Shown one piece after another: positions 33,670 to 44,708 of a stretch of DNA of 64,000 bases. The notes beneath the pieces were generated by a model that ran no database searches, was not told where the DNA came from, and saw nothing but the letters and a program-made list of their open reading frames with translations. Position 1 is the first letter of the stretch, and each line of letters starts with the position of its first letter. Source of the DNA: Periconia sp. R9002 (lineage: Eukaryota > Ascomycota > Dothideomycetes > Pleosporales > Periconiaceae); contig JAMAHW010000056.1 of assembly GCA_023627715.1 (NCBI GenBank), positions 210,758-274,757 of the forward strand, read 5' to 3'. The translations under genes and the position numbers were made by a program.

Positions 33670-34977
33670 ATGCCAGCGCAGCGTTATGAGCGGGTACGTA
33701 GATTCCGCTAACCGCCCGGGGCCCATAAGGCGGCGGACGGACGAACAACCACCCACCGCACCGCCGCCGCCGCCCGTCTCTCCCCAGGGGCACTCCATTC
33801 TATTTACTCCATATCGTACATACAATACAGCACATCGACTAACCATGCGGTACACACAGATAGCAGAAAACGACGACCAAGACAACACATCACCCTCCTC
33901 TCCTCAAGCGCCCTACCCTATCCCCGCCTCGCCACCGCCCTCCTTCCACAGCCGCGCTTCATCACCTTCGGGCGGCGCATCGCGCCGTCTCCTCACAGAT
34001 GATCCTCTCACCTCTGATGCCGAGCGCACACTTGCCGACACATTCGATGCAGAGTCCGACAGCGACGATGAGGAAGCCGTCGACGACAGGCAGCGGTTGA
34101 TGCGGGGGAATCCCGAAGAGGCGCAGAGTAACGAGGAAGAGGACGAGATTGCGCGGAGAGGAGGCCTGCCGAGAAGAGTCACACAGCTGCCCACTTTCAC
34201 GCCACAGGCTCCGAGTGGGAGGGTCGTAGGAGGTGGCCAGAACGACGGCGTGTTTGCAAATCTGAGCGCGAAGCCGACGAGGGGGGAGGATGCCGAGGAG
34301 AAGCCTCCTGTACGTATTATTATGCCCTGTACATTCTTGTTTGGAAATGAATGGACTTGGAGAGACTAACATGCCCACAGACATATGAACAAGCTGCGGC
34401 TGACGCTGCCCCCCCGTATTGGGAAACCACAATTCTTGCGCCCGGCGCATTCGGCGACGAAGTCTTCGTCGAAGGTCTCCCTGTCGGCTCCGTCTTCTCT
34501 TTCGTTTGGAATGCCATGATCTCCATGTCGTTCCAATTCGTCGGCTTCCTCCTCACCTACCTCCTACACACCACCCACGCTGCAAAGAACGGTTCCCGCG
34601 CCGGTCTTGGAATCCAACTAGTACAATGGGGTTTCACGATGAAGAGCGCTTCCTCCTCAACCCCGACCAACGACAATCCCAACACCGCTTTCGACGGCGG
34701 TGTCCCTAGTGATCCCAACTCGCACGACTTCGACCCCAACGCAGTATCAGGCCAAGGCGGATCCAGCGGATCCAACATGACGCCCGTCAACTCGGAAATC
34801 AGCTCGAGCGACTGGCTGGCGTACGCATTGATGATTGTTGGCTGGTTCATTCTCATCAAGAGCGTTTCCGACTTCATCCGCGCCAGGAGGCACGAGCAGC
34901 TTGTGTTGCAGTCGCCGGATCGCGGGCTGGGCGTTGCGGTGGTGGCAGAGGGCGAGAGTCCGGAAAGGAGTGTATAA
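33670..34977 (+). CDS. BSD2: Bsd2/NDFIP-family metal-homeostasis adaptor
   Basis: Exons 33670-33693 (24 nt), 33860-34309 and 34381-34977 encode 356 residues beginning MPAQRYERIAEND. The first 155 residues are polar and acidic. A PPTY ubiquitin-ligase docking motif (157-160) is created across the exon 2/3 junction; PPYW follows at 169-172. Then come PVGSVFSFVWNAMISMSFQF and VGFLLTYLLHTTHAAKNGSRAGLG, the family's membrane signature, and a final transmembrane helix at DWLAYALMIVGWFILIKSV. Bsd2 and NDFIP proteins sit in Golgi/endosomal membranes and recruit Rsp5/NEDD4 to cargo such as metal transporters. A CTAAC branch site near 33840 supports the first intron. An unspliced alternative start gives a Pro-rich N-terminus with no family likeness. 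Confidence 0.9.
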
Positions 34978-35785
34978 GTCTTTCTGTCTCTCTCTCTCTT
35001 TCATCTGTTATAACTTATGGGATACGGTCTTGCTCACTCGCATTGTTCTTTTTTCTCTCTTCTTCTTCACCTCTCCCTGCCAGCTTCTCTTTTGCCTTGG
35101 CCTTTTTTTTTATTGTAAGGACCTACTGAAGCACTTTAACGAGCTTAAATAACCCTGAAAACACGTAAACACGTTTTCTTTTCTCTCTCTCTCTGTTATC
35201 TGGATGTAGATACTGAAAAAAAAGGATTGACTTTTTTTTACTTTGTGAATATTTTGAACGAAGGTTTTTCTCTGCTCTGCTCTGCTCTGTGAAGAAGTGA
35301 AGTGAAGAGTTTCACCATTTCCCAATTTCTCCCATACCAGTCCCTTGAAGGGGTAGTGGTGGTTAGATATGTTTGCTAATTCTCAACATTTACAAACATA
35401 CGACATTGATCTATCACATCCATATCCCTACCTACATATGTACATACACACTCTATCTCTCTCCTCTCCTCTTCTTCTTCCACCATCACTTACCCCCCCT
35501 CTGGACACACATACATATGTACATACATCCTGCATATTCATACCCATTCAAAACATCAAACCAAAATCAACCACACGCCGTGTGCATAATAATCAAGTCT
35601 CAGGCCAAGGGACATACATCATATTTCCACACTTTTTGCAAATGAGCAGGGAAAGGGGAGGGAGGGAGGGAGGGAGGGAGGGAGATGTTCTCGACTGAGT
35701 TGTTAAATTCTCTATGTAATTACCTATTCATACTTGTCTGATCGATCGATCGATCAACTGCAATCCATCCAAATCTCATCCCTTT
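34978..35785. other. Convergent 3' spacer
   Basis: Lies between BSD2 (plus) and MOG1 (minus). Holds a GGGA microsatellite at about 35656-35684 and a GATC x4 run at about 35740-35755. No gene seen. Confidence 0.5.
35656..35684 (+). repeat. GGGA microsatellite
   Basis: About seven GGGA units, similar to the tract at 10413. Confidence 0.85.
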
Positions 35786-36705
35786 CTACCCACTAAACAA
35801 CCCCCACTCCCTCACCTCAAAGCTCCCCAACACCTTTTCCCTCACCTCATCCGCGGCCCGCATCAGACTCGTCGGTTCGCCTTCCTTAGCCGGCTTCTCG
35901 TACTCGCCCGGGTAGTGCGGCGCGTTGATGGTGATGAGGATGTCGGTACCTTGGTCCTTGAGCCGGAGCAGGAGGAGGTGGATGGCGATGTAGTCGGGGG
36001 CTTTGCGGTGGGCGGAGCCGGGGGAGGGAGGGGGAGGAGTTTGGATGAAGGTTAGGGTGTGGAGGGGGTGTGTGCTGTTTGGGGTGGTTAGTTTGGGGTG
36101 TTGGGGGATGGGTTTGGGGGATGGGGAGGGAAGAAGGGGTGGATGGGATGGGCGAGAAGGGGTTGGTTGGTGTTGAAAGGTAGGTGTATGTATGTATGCG
36201 TGTGTTCGATGTAGACAAGTATCCGCCCTTCAACGAAACAAACATCACATATGTATCATGCATGCTTCATACCACCCTTTAACTCTCCCCATCCACCATT
36301 CATCAGAAGCAAAAGAAAAAAAAAACAAGCAAATATAAAAATAAAAAACAAAATGATAGAAAAACTCACGGCAACTTCCGCATACTCGCCCTCCCTTGCT
36401 CGAGCAAATTCGTCGCGTCCCCCGTCCCATCCACCAGATCCGCAAAGTGGTGCTGCAGCGCCTCGTCGTCGGGCTTGTCCACGTACTCGAGGATCTCGAA
36501 GATGACGCCCGAGTAGCCGTTGGTGTCGAGGTAGACTTCTTGGTGGTCGGGGATTTGGCGGATTTGGCTGTTTTATTTATTTTTGTTAGATTATGAGGGT
36601 TTTTTGGGAAGGGGAGAGGGTATAGACGGACCTGGTGTCGCCGTATGTCGAGGGTAGGTCGACGGTGATGGCGCCGCCGAAGAGGGGGGTTGGTTTGAAT
36701 GACAT
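35786..36705 (-). CDS. MOG1: Ran-binding nuclear import factor Mog1
   Basis: Exons 36705-36632, 36567-36370 and 36074-35786 encode 186 residues, the usual Mog1 size. The start MSFKPTPLFGGAITVDLP and the following RQIPDHQEVYLDTNGYSG are the family signature; the C-terminus ends EWGLFSG. Mog1 binds Ran-GTP and promotes nucleotide release, supporting Ran cycling in nuclear import. The second intron is 295 nt, long for this window, and carries an ACTAAC branch site close to its acceptor. Exon 1 ends in a split Ser codon and exon 2 in a split Pro codon. Confidence 0.94.
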
Positions 36706-37327
36706 TTTTTTATTGTTGTTGTTTGTTTTATGTTTTTTGTGGTGTGTGGTCGAGAGGTGTTGGATTTTTATTGTGCAAAGTGTGGATGGATGGATGCGTT
36801 CTACATTGGGTTCTTTTATATGGCTTGTTCTGGTTTGGGGTTTGACGTTTGGTGTTCCTTTTTTGGGCTGGCTAGTAGGTACACAACTTAGGTAGCGGTT
36901 AGGCAGGCTCAGGCACCAAATAAGCAGCGGGTGCCTAGTCTAGGTAGGTACATCACGTTAAATAAATGTCTTTGGGATTTTTTTTTTTCACATGAAATTG
37001 TATTTTTCGAGAATGAAAAAGGAGTGAGATGATGGTAAAGTAATTGTGATTTGTATGCAGATTGTACATATATTTCTATTCGTGGGCTATGTCTTGTATG
37101 GGGTATCATTTTTTAGCTTCAATGCCGTCTATTTGTCCGATTGTATTTTTTTTTTTCAAACGCCTTGCAATGCTTCCATTATCCATCTTTTAGAAGGCAA
37201 AAGCCTTCTGCCCAGGCCTACAGATAGCTCTATGCCTGTGGTTGCCTGCTGGTTCATAGAGCCAACCTATTTTTACGGTAGTCGTAACTTTCAAATGTGC
37301 GCCCTTCATTCATCCATTATGGACTGT
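36706..37327. other. Intergenic spacer upstream of MOG1
   Basis: T-rich and A-rich runs near 36978 and 37146; otherwise nothing recognisable between two minus-strand genes. Confidence 0.5.
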
Positions 37328-37764
37328 TCAGCCCTCAACCTCAACCGGTCTCGCAACCTCGTCAACTTCCATGGCTGCCGTTGTTCTTGTGCCATTGTCC
37401 GTTCTCAGGCCTACGGCGGCTTCTGCCTCTTTCTGTGAATATGGTTCGTCGCGGAGCTGTTTCACTCTGTATTGGAGTTAGTGATCCAAACCCAGACCTA
37501 TCAAAACACATGTATGGGGAAGACGTCGTACCTCCGCTTGTGCACTTTTCCTTTGTAATGGGCGGCGAAGTTTGTTTCGCTCTCGAACCACTTTGCGCAT
37601 TCCTTGCAGTACCATTGTCCTAGGCCGGGAAGGTCCTCGGGTGCCTTGGAATCTGTGTGCTTCGCCAGGTGTTTTTCATCGTGCAGGTCGGCGTGGATTT
37701 GGTCGAGGTCGCGAGTGTGGCGGCGCGTTTTCTTTTTGGACTTGTCGCCGCGAATGGCAGGCAT
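37328..37764 (-). CDS. BUD20: Bud20-type C2H2 zinc finger, 60S pre-ribosome export
   Basis: Exons 37764-37532 and 37466-37328 encode 123 residues. The basic N-terminus (KSKKKTRRHTRDLDQIHADL) and a single C2H2 finger (Cys53, Cys56, His69, His75 within WYCKECAKWFESETNFAAHY) are diagnostic of the Bud20/ZNF593 family. After the splice comes VKQLRDEPYSQKEAEAAVG, also conserved, then an acidic tail. Bud20 is a shuttling factor on late nuclear 60S particles and aids their export. It fits the ribosome-production theme of NOP56 and eIF3e here. The intron has a CACTAAC branch site. Confidence 0.94.
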
Positions 37765-38666
37765 GGCGGAGAGAATGGGATGGAAGTGTGAAGGTGGATA
37801 CAGCTCGGCCGCGGATACGGCAGTTGGTCACAGATTTGTGAAATGTCGAGATAATATCGTGGAGGTGATTCGTGAATTCGGCTAGGCAGCGGATGATCGG
37901 GGGACGTGCGGCGAGGTGGACAAAGCACCCTCGAGGTGTCTGCAGGTTGGCAGAGATTTTCTTCCCTCACGTTTTGGGGCGTCGTGTGGCTTGGCGCGGA
38001 TGGGGTACCATACAAGGCCTAATTTATTATGGACCGGCCGCACGGTTCCAGGTTACAACGGCGAAAGTTGCATCTAGTAGTCGGGTGAGGTTTTCGTTCG
38101 GACTGTGAAAAGACGGCAGATTTTCCTTGGTCTTGATACCTGTGTAGAATCACAAAAGATGGTGCTCAGCTGCGTTATCTGCTACCAATAAGCTACTGGG
38201 GAAGCTCTCCCCAAACAGAAACGAGGCGCGCGCGCGGGGGTGTTCTCTGCTTGCCGCAGGTGACGCCATAGCATCATCAGCAGCCATGTGCCTATCTGAT
38301 AAACATCCGTGGTACACACCGGCGCATCAAACAACAGGCCGTGAGTGCACTGTAGACGAGAGGGAGGGCTCTATCAATCGCTCCATGATGGTAATGTCCG
38401 TAGCAAAGGAAAATAAATATCAATCAAATGGGGCTGCGGGAAAGCTCGCATGTGAAACAAAACCATGGCGGACGACAGGAGCTCTCCATGTAGGATACGG
38501 CCGAGGTTGCTTGCCGGGGCCCGAAGACATCCCCCGCCAATCACAACTCTCCATTTGCAAATTACTCAGCGCCAGTGGGCAAGATTTCCCTCATGCTTCG
38601 GCCTTCCAAAACCCAAACCATCACCTCTTCACTCCACTCCATCCTCTCCATCCAAACTAGCCCACC
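37765..38666. promoter_or_regulatory. Divergent intergenic region BUD20 / aconitase
   Basis: 902 bp between the two start codons. It contains an ATCTGATAA element at 38294-38302 (separate entry) and a CCAAT box at 38537-38541, 126 bp before the aconitase ATG. The final stretch is C/A-rich, as in a fungal leader. Confidence 0.5.
38294..38302 (+). promoter_or_regulatory. SreA-type iron GATA site candidate
   Basis: ATCTGATAA matches exactly the ATCWGATAA consensus bound by fungal iron-responsive GATA repressors (SreA/SRE/Sfu1 family). It lies 365 bp upstream of the start codon of aconitase, an iron-sulfur enzyme. By chance about one such match is expected per window of this size, so location is the main support. 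Confidence 0.4.
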
Positions 38667-41465
38667 ATGCAGAAGTTTGCGAGGCTGGGCCGCCTCGGCC
38701 AGAACCTCGTCCAGAGGAGGCAATTGGCTACCATCAGCGATGCTCCCCTCTCCAAGAAGGTCGAAATGACCAACTGGGAGAAGGGTCACTTCATCAACTA
38801 CCAGAAGATGAGCGAGAACTTGGGCATCGTGCGCAACCGATTGAATCGCCCGCTCACCTTCGCCGAGAAGATTCTCTACTCTCACTTGGACGACCCTCAC
38901 AACCAGGAGATTGAGCGTGGCGCCAGCTACCTCAAGCTTCGCCCCGACCGTGTGGCTTGCCAGGATGCCACCGCCCAGATGGCCATCCTGCAGTTCATGT
39001 CGGCTGGCATGCCCTCGGTCGCTACCCCGACCACCGTCCACTGTGACCACTTGATTGAGGCACAGGTTGGCGGTGACAAGGATTTGGCTCGCGCCAACGA
39101 CATCAACAAGGAGGTTTACGACTTCCTTTCCACTTCTTGCGCCAAGTACAATATTGGTTTCTGGAGGCCAGGCTCTGGTATCATTCACCAGATCGTTCTT
39201 GAGAACTACGCTTTCCCCGGTGGTCTGTTGATCGGAACCGACTCGCACACCCCCAACGCCGGTGGTTTGGGAATGGCCGCTATTGGTACGGAAGTCTCCG
39301 CTCTGCAAACTCCACGTCGTCAGACTGCTAACTTGGGACGCAGGTGTCGGAGGTGCTGATGCTGTCGACGTTATGGCTGGACTTCCTTGGGAGTTGAAGG
39401 CTCCCAAGGTCATTGGTGTCAAGCTCACTGGTGAGCTTTCTGGCTGGACTGCTCCTAAGGGTACGTTTTCACTTTCTTTTCACGTGGTGTTGAACTCTTT
39501 GGTTCTGCCTGCGGTGATCCTAAACTTTTTTTTTGTAGTGAAGCTAACTGGATCATTATAGATATCATCCTTAAGGTTGCCGGACTTCTCACTGTCAAGG
39601 GCGGCACTGGTGCCATCGTCGGTACGTTATTTCCGTCCCAAGTATATCAGGATGTCACGATTAGTGGCTTCTGGGGCTCCCCTGAATGACGTTAACTAAT
39701 TTTGTGGTTTAGAGTACCACGGTCCTGGAACCAACAGCTTGTCGGCCACCGGTATGGCCACGATCTGTAACATGTAAGTCAAAGCCTCCTGAATATGGGT
39801 GCAAATGAAGCCTATGTACAATTCTGGGTCACAACAGTGGCTAATGATTATAGGGGAGCTGAGATTGGTGCAACAACCTCGCTTTTCCCATTCAACGATC
39901 GCATGTACGATTACCTGAAGGCAACCAAGCGTCAAGCTATTGGTGACTTTGCCCGCGAGTACACTGCCGAACTCCACGAGGATGAGGGTGCAGAATACGA
40001 CCAGCTCATTGAGATCAACCTTTCTGAACTCGAGCCTCACATCAACGGCCCCTTCACACCCGATCTAGCGACCCCCATCTCGAAGTTCAAGGAGGCTGTT
40101 AAGGAGAACAAGTGGCCTGAAGAGCTCAAGGTCGGTCTCATCGGCTCATGCACCAACTCCTCTTATGAGGACATGACCCGCGCTGCTTCAATTGCGAAGG
40201 ATGCTATGGACCACGGTATCAAGGCCAAGTCCCTTTTCACCGTCACTCCTGGTTCAGAGCAAATTCGCGCCACCATTGAGCGTAAGTGATACCCCCGGTG
40301 CGGAGTTGTCTGTAATCAAGAACCCACAAGGTGTGGCGTATTGAGATACTGATAATGCACTATAACACCCCTGCCTGAGTGTAACTAACTTTGTATTCGC
40401 GATTTAGGTGATGGTATCCTCCAGACTTTCGAAGAATTCGGTGGCATGGTTCTCGCCAATGCCTGCGGTCCTTGCATTGGCCAATGGGACCGCCGAGATG
40501 TCAAGAAGGGTGAACCCAACTCCATCATTTCGTCCTACAACCGTAACTTCACCGGACGTAATGACGCCAACCCGGCCACCCACTCTTTCGTCACTTCTCC
40601 CGATCTGGTCGTTGCCATGACCATTGCCGGCACTTTGAACTTCAATCCTCTTGTTGATACTTTGAAAGATAAGGACGGCAAGGAGTTCAAGCTTCAGCCT
40701 CCCACAGGTGATGGTCTTCCTGCCAATGGCTACGACGCAGGAAAGGACACCTACCAGGCTCCTCCCGAGGACCGTGCCTCCGTCAACGTTGCCGTTTCCC
40801 CTACTTCCGACCGTCTCCAGATTCTCCAGCCCTTCAATGCTTGGGATGGAAAGGATGCCAAGGACTTGCCCATCCTGATCAAGGCCCAGGGCAAGACCAC
40901 CACCGACCACATCTCCATGGCCGGTCCTTGGTTGAAGTACCGTGGCCATCTTGACAACATCTCCAACAACATGCTTATCGGTGCCATCAACGCTGAGAAC
41001 GGCGAGGCTAACAAGGTCAAGAACAAGCTGACCGGCGAATACGATGCCGTCCCAGCTGTTGCCCGTGACTACAAGAAGAACGGCATCAGGTGGGTCGTCG
41101 TCGGTGACTGGAACTACGGAGAGGGATCTTCCCGTGAGCACGCCGCTCTCGAGCCCAGGCATCTTGGAGGTCTCGCTATCATCACCCGTTCATTCGCCCG
41201 TATTCACGAGACCAACTTGAAGAAGCAGGGTATGCTTCCCTTGACCTTCATTGATCCTGCCGATTACGACAAGATCCAGCCAAATGATACCGTTGACCTT
41301 CTGTGCACCGAGCTTGCCGTTGGCCAGCCCATGACCCTTGTCGTCAAGCCCGCTGATGGCGGCAAGCCTTACGAGATCAAGCTTGCGCACACCTTTAACG
41401 AGGGCCAGATTGAATGGTTTAAGAACGGCAGCGCGCTCAACACTATGGCCAGGAACTCCAAATAA
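38667..41465 (+). CDS. ACO1: Mitochondrial aconitate hydratase
   Basis: Exons 38667-39285, 39344-39460, 39562-39621, 39713-39773, 39854-40281 and 40408-41465 encode 780 residues. The N-terminus ([20 protein letters not shown]) is an amphipathic mitochondrial presequence. The [4Fe-4S] ligands are Cys385 in GSCTNS and Cys448/Cys451 in ACGPCIGQW, the same numbering as the mammalian precursor. Other catalytic blocks are [23 protein letters not shown] and [20 protein letters not shown]. It interconverts citrate and isocitrate in the TCA cycle. Homoaconitase is a less likely alternative: length and cysteine context fit aconitase. Introns cluster in the middle; one 60 and one 61 nt exon sit at residues 246-286. 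Confidence 0.98.
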
Positions 41466-42447
41466 ATTCTGCAGGCTTGAAGCAGAGCACACAAGACAAT
41501 CATCACTGGGGATGTAGATACAGAGAGGGGACATACCGCCCAGCATACGATGAACTGAGGAAAACACGAGGACCGGGGAGGATGTTTATTGGATTGGGAC
41601 TTTGACCCATGTAGCACGGCTGAGCTTTCCTTTGATATCATCCGGGCTCAATGAGGTTGGGTCTGGCGTGTACTTTTTATGGTGTTTAGCATGCAATGTT
41701 TTGATTCATCTTCCACACTTCAATGACTATATCAATGACCTGGCCGCGTTGCCAGTTGATTAAAAGTGTACACGAGGTATTTCTAACTCACAATTACACT
41801 CGCTGTGTCGGGTATAAATGTTGTCAGTATATATGAGTTCAATATCTTTATTAGTCAACTGCAGTACATATACATATTCCGTAGGGATCAATGTGGTTTA
41901 TCTATCAAGCTGTTTCCAGTGCTTTAGCTACGCGATTTACGTTAACTGGTCTTTTCTTACGAACTCTTCATTTGACCTGCATGTAATATCTACTCACAAT
42001 TTGGAGGCACTGACGACCAACACGCTACGACCAGTGAAATGCTTTATTTAAGTTGTTCTAGAAATACCCCAAACGACTTAAGCTAGCAAGCTTGGACTTC
42101 GTATAGACATCTGGAGATTGTTGTCACGTCTCGCTATGTGGTGTACATGTATGTTCCTGAGAACACGTGAACTGTGTTATCTAGTGTACGTTTGAAAACT
42201 GGTAGAATTAGCGGTGAGAAATTTGAACTTTTTTGATCTTCCTCGTTCTGGATGTGTCGATATTGTGCACGTCGTAGTGGACTGGAGTCATGTTGTGCAG
42301 ATTGGTCACGTGATGACGCGCTAACGACCGTTGCCCCGCAACCGCCAATCAACAAACAATTGGCTCGAAATGTCTCCTTCGTCATACCAGAAAAGTTAAT
42401 CTTCAAACAATTGCGCAGCAATCTTTACTACTTCACACATTGTCACA
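41466..42447. other. Intergenic spacer
   Basis: AT-rich 3' region of aconitase and the promoter of the GCNA-like gene. Nothing else recognised. Confidence 0.5.
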
Positions 42448-44708
42448 ATGGCTCGTTTACGCAATCCGGGCAATGCACAAGCATCTGTCTATTTTCCACC
42501 ACCTACTGGTAGCACACGAACCAGCCCGCGCAAAGCGATTCACGAATCGCCCTCGAAACGAGAACTCCGATATACATCGCTGAAGGATTCAGAAGACTCC
42601 TTTCTTGTTCCAAAGACCAAGACAGGGGAAGATGGAGAAACATCGCCGATCAGAAAACAGCGTGTGCTCAGGCCGGTTGCGAGTAACAGCCGACTTCTTA
42701 GGAAGTTGAGCGATGAGACCTTGGCTGCCACGCCAGGCAAGAGGGAAAGGCGGGGGCGAGAAAGTGGACTAGGACGGGAATCTGGAAGCTCTTTGTCGTA
42801 TTCGAAAATGCTTGCGAAGAGTATAGCTAAGAAGCAGGGAAGAAAGTTGGATGCAGGGTTGTCCTTTGAGGCAAGCATTATGGGCTCGCAAATATTCGAG
42901 CAGCAAACCGTTCTAGATGAAGACGAGGTAGAGAAAAGCATTCTCTGTGATGAGGAGAATGAGATGGGAGCAGATAAAGGAAACATTGAGATACATATCG
43001 ACGAGGAAGAGAAAGAGGACGACAACGACGACGAGCCCGTAGTGGACGTGAGAAGGAGGCGGCAACAACCTAGAGCCCGTCGCGTCGTCACAGACTCTGA
43101 GGAGGAGGAATCCGAGCAAGAAGACAAGTCTGTTCGCTCAAAATCTCAGAAACTTCCCTCCAGGGAGGTTTCACACGAGATCGAGAACGAAATGCCTCCG
43201 CCAATGACCTCAATGAAGCCTCCATTCAGGAAAGGTCGTAATCAGATTTCAAACTGGGCACAGGAAGTCATCGATCTTACAGGCTCTCCCGAACCTCCAT
43301 CGTCTTTTGACATGGAACCACCAGTAAGAATGCGCTCTGCTTCCTTTGCCTCGTCTCGTCCGGCCAGCTCCGAGTCCCAGGATGCTAACGCAATGCTTCA
43401 CTTGTGAGTTTGGCGAAAACGCGCTAGCTTTTGACTTATACTGATCTGGCTGTCTGTCACAGTTCACCTACGCCAACTAAACAACGCTCCCCACGAAAAG
43501 CTCCGCCTGTTTCTCGACCGAGTACACCACCTGCACTCCAAAGCCCATCCAGGCTTGTGTCGCCGTCCAAGAAAAATATCCGAATCCCCAATGCGCCTGC
43601 TCTCCGCCCCAGTCTCGATGCATTCTGGGATGCCGGAGTCGTGAATGATTGGGCCGACAAGCATTCCCCTTCGAAACCCCTTCTCTCGCCACGAAAGCAA
43701 AAGCTTTATAAACAGTTGGAGAGGCAGATGGACTCAATCAACATATCTGACACCGAGAGCGACGAGCCTCCTGCATCGCCAACAATGTCACCGAGAAAGA
43801 AAGCGACTTCTCCAGTGAAGCAGCCTAAGGCAGGTGCTGATATTTCAGCTCCAACTCCGGCGGTTTTACGTGCCCAACGTAAAGACTTTGCTGCCCGGAA
43901 ACAGGCCATGGCAGAGGAATTTATGATCGAGCTGGACAACACCATCACCGGGGGCAGGATAGCTGAGCTATCGAAATCTACTGGCGGTATCAAACTCATC
44001 TGGTCACGCACACTCAAAACCACAGCCGGACGAGCCAACTGGCGTCGCGAGCAGATCCGCTGCCGAACCGGACCATCTCCCACCGACTTCAAGGTCGATA
44101 TACGGCACCACTGCTCCATTGAACTGGCTGAGAAAGTCATCGACGAACCCGAGCGCCTTTACAATGTCCTCGCCCACGAATACTGCCACCTCACCACGTT
44201 CATGATCAGCGAAGTCCGCAACAACCCCCACGGCGCCGAATTCAAAGCATGGGGCGCAAAAGTCACCCGCGCCTTCGCCCAGAGCAAAAATGTCGAGGTC
44301 ACTACAAAACACAGCTACAAAATCGAGTACAAGTACGTCTGGGAATGTGTGGCGTGCGGTTACGAATTCAAGCGCCACTCAAAGTCTGTTGATCCCGTTC
44401 GCCACTCGTGCGGGCGCTGCAAAGGGAAACTGGTCCAGACAAAACCTACGCCTAGGACCCCCGCGGCGGGCAAGACGGGCGATGCAGCGACGGGTAAGAG
44501 CGAGTACCAGGTGTTCATCAAGACACATTTCGCTCGCGTCAAGAAGGAAATGGCGGCGCGCGGCGAGGACACGCAGATGGGTAAAGTAATGGAGAATGTA
44601 GCGAGGGAATATCGCGAGAGTAAAGCGCGGAGAGATGAGGAGGCGAAAGCGGCAACGCAGGTCAAGGTCGATGAGGTGGAGATTGCGCTGGAGGGATTGA
44701 AGATTTGA
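42448..44708 (+). CDS. GCNA-like SprT metalloprotease with acidic disordered N-terminus
   Basis: Exons 42448-43403 and 43463-44708 encode 733 residues. The first ~390 are disordered, with SPRK/SPSK-type basic motifs and acidic runs (EEEKEDDNDDEP, DSEEEESEQED). A SUMO-interacting motif VIDLT sits at 274-278. The SprT domain follows (RTLKTTAGRANWRREQIRC), with zinc protease motif HEYCH at 557-561, and then a zinc ribbon (CVACGYEFKRHS ... CGRC). The C-terminus (SEYQVFIKTHFARVKKEM, MGKVMENVAREYRE) resembles an HMG-box. This order (acidic IDR with SIM, SprT, zinc ribbon, HMG) is that of GCNA/ACRC, proteases that act on SUMO-marked DNA-protein crosslinks. A Spartan or Wss1 orthologue is less likely, lacking their order of domains. 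Confidence 0.88.
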
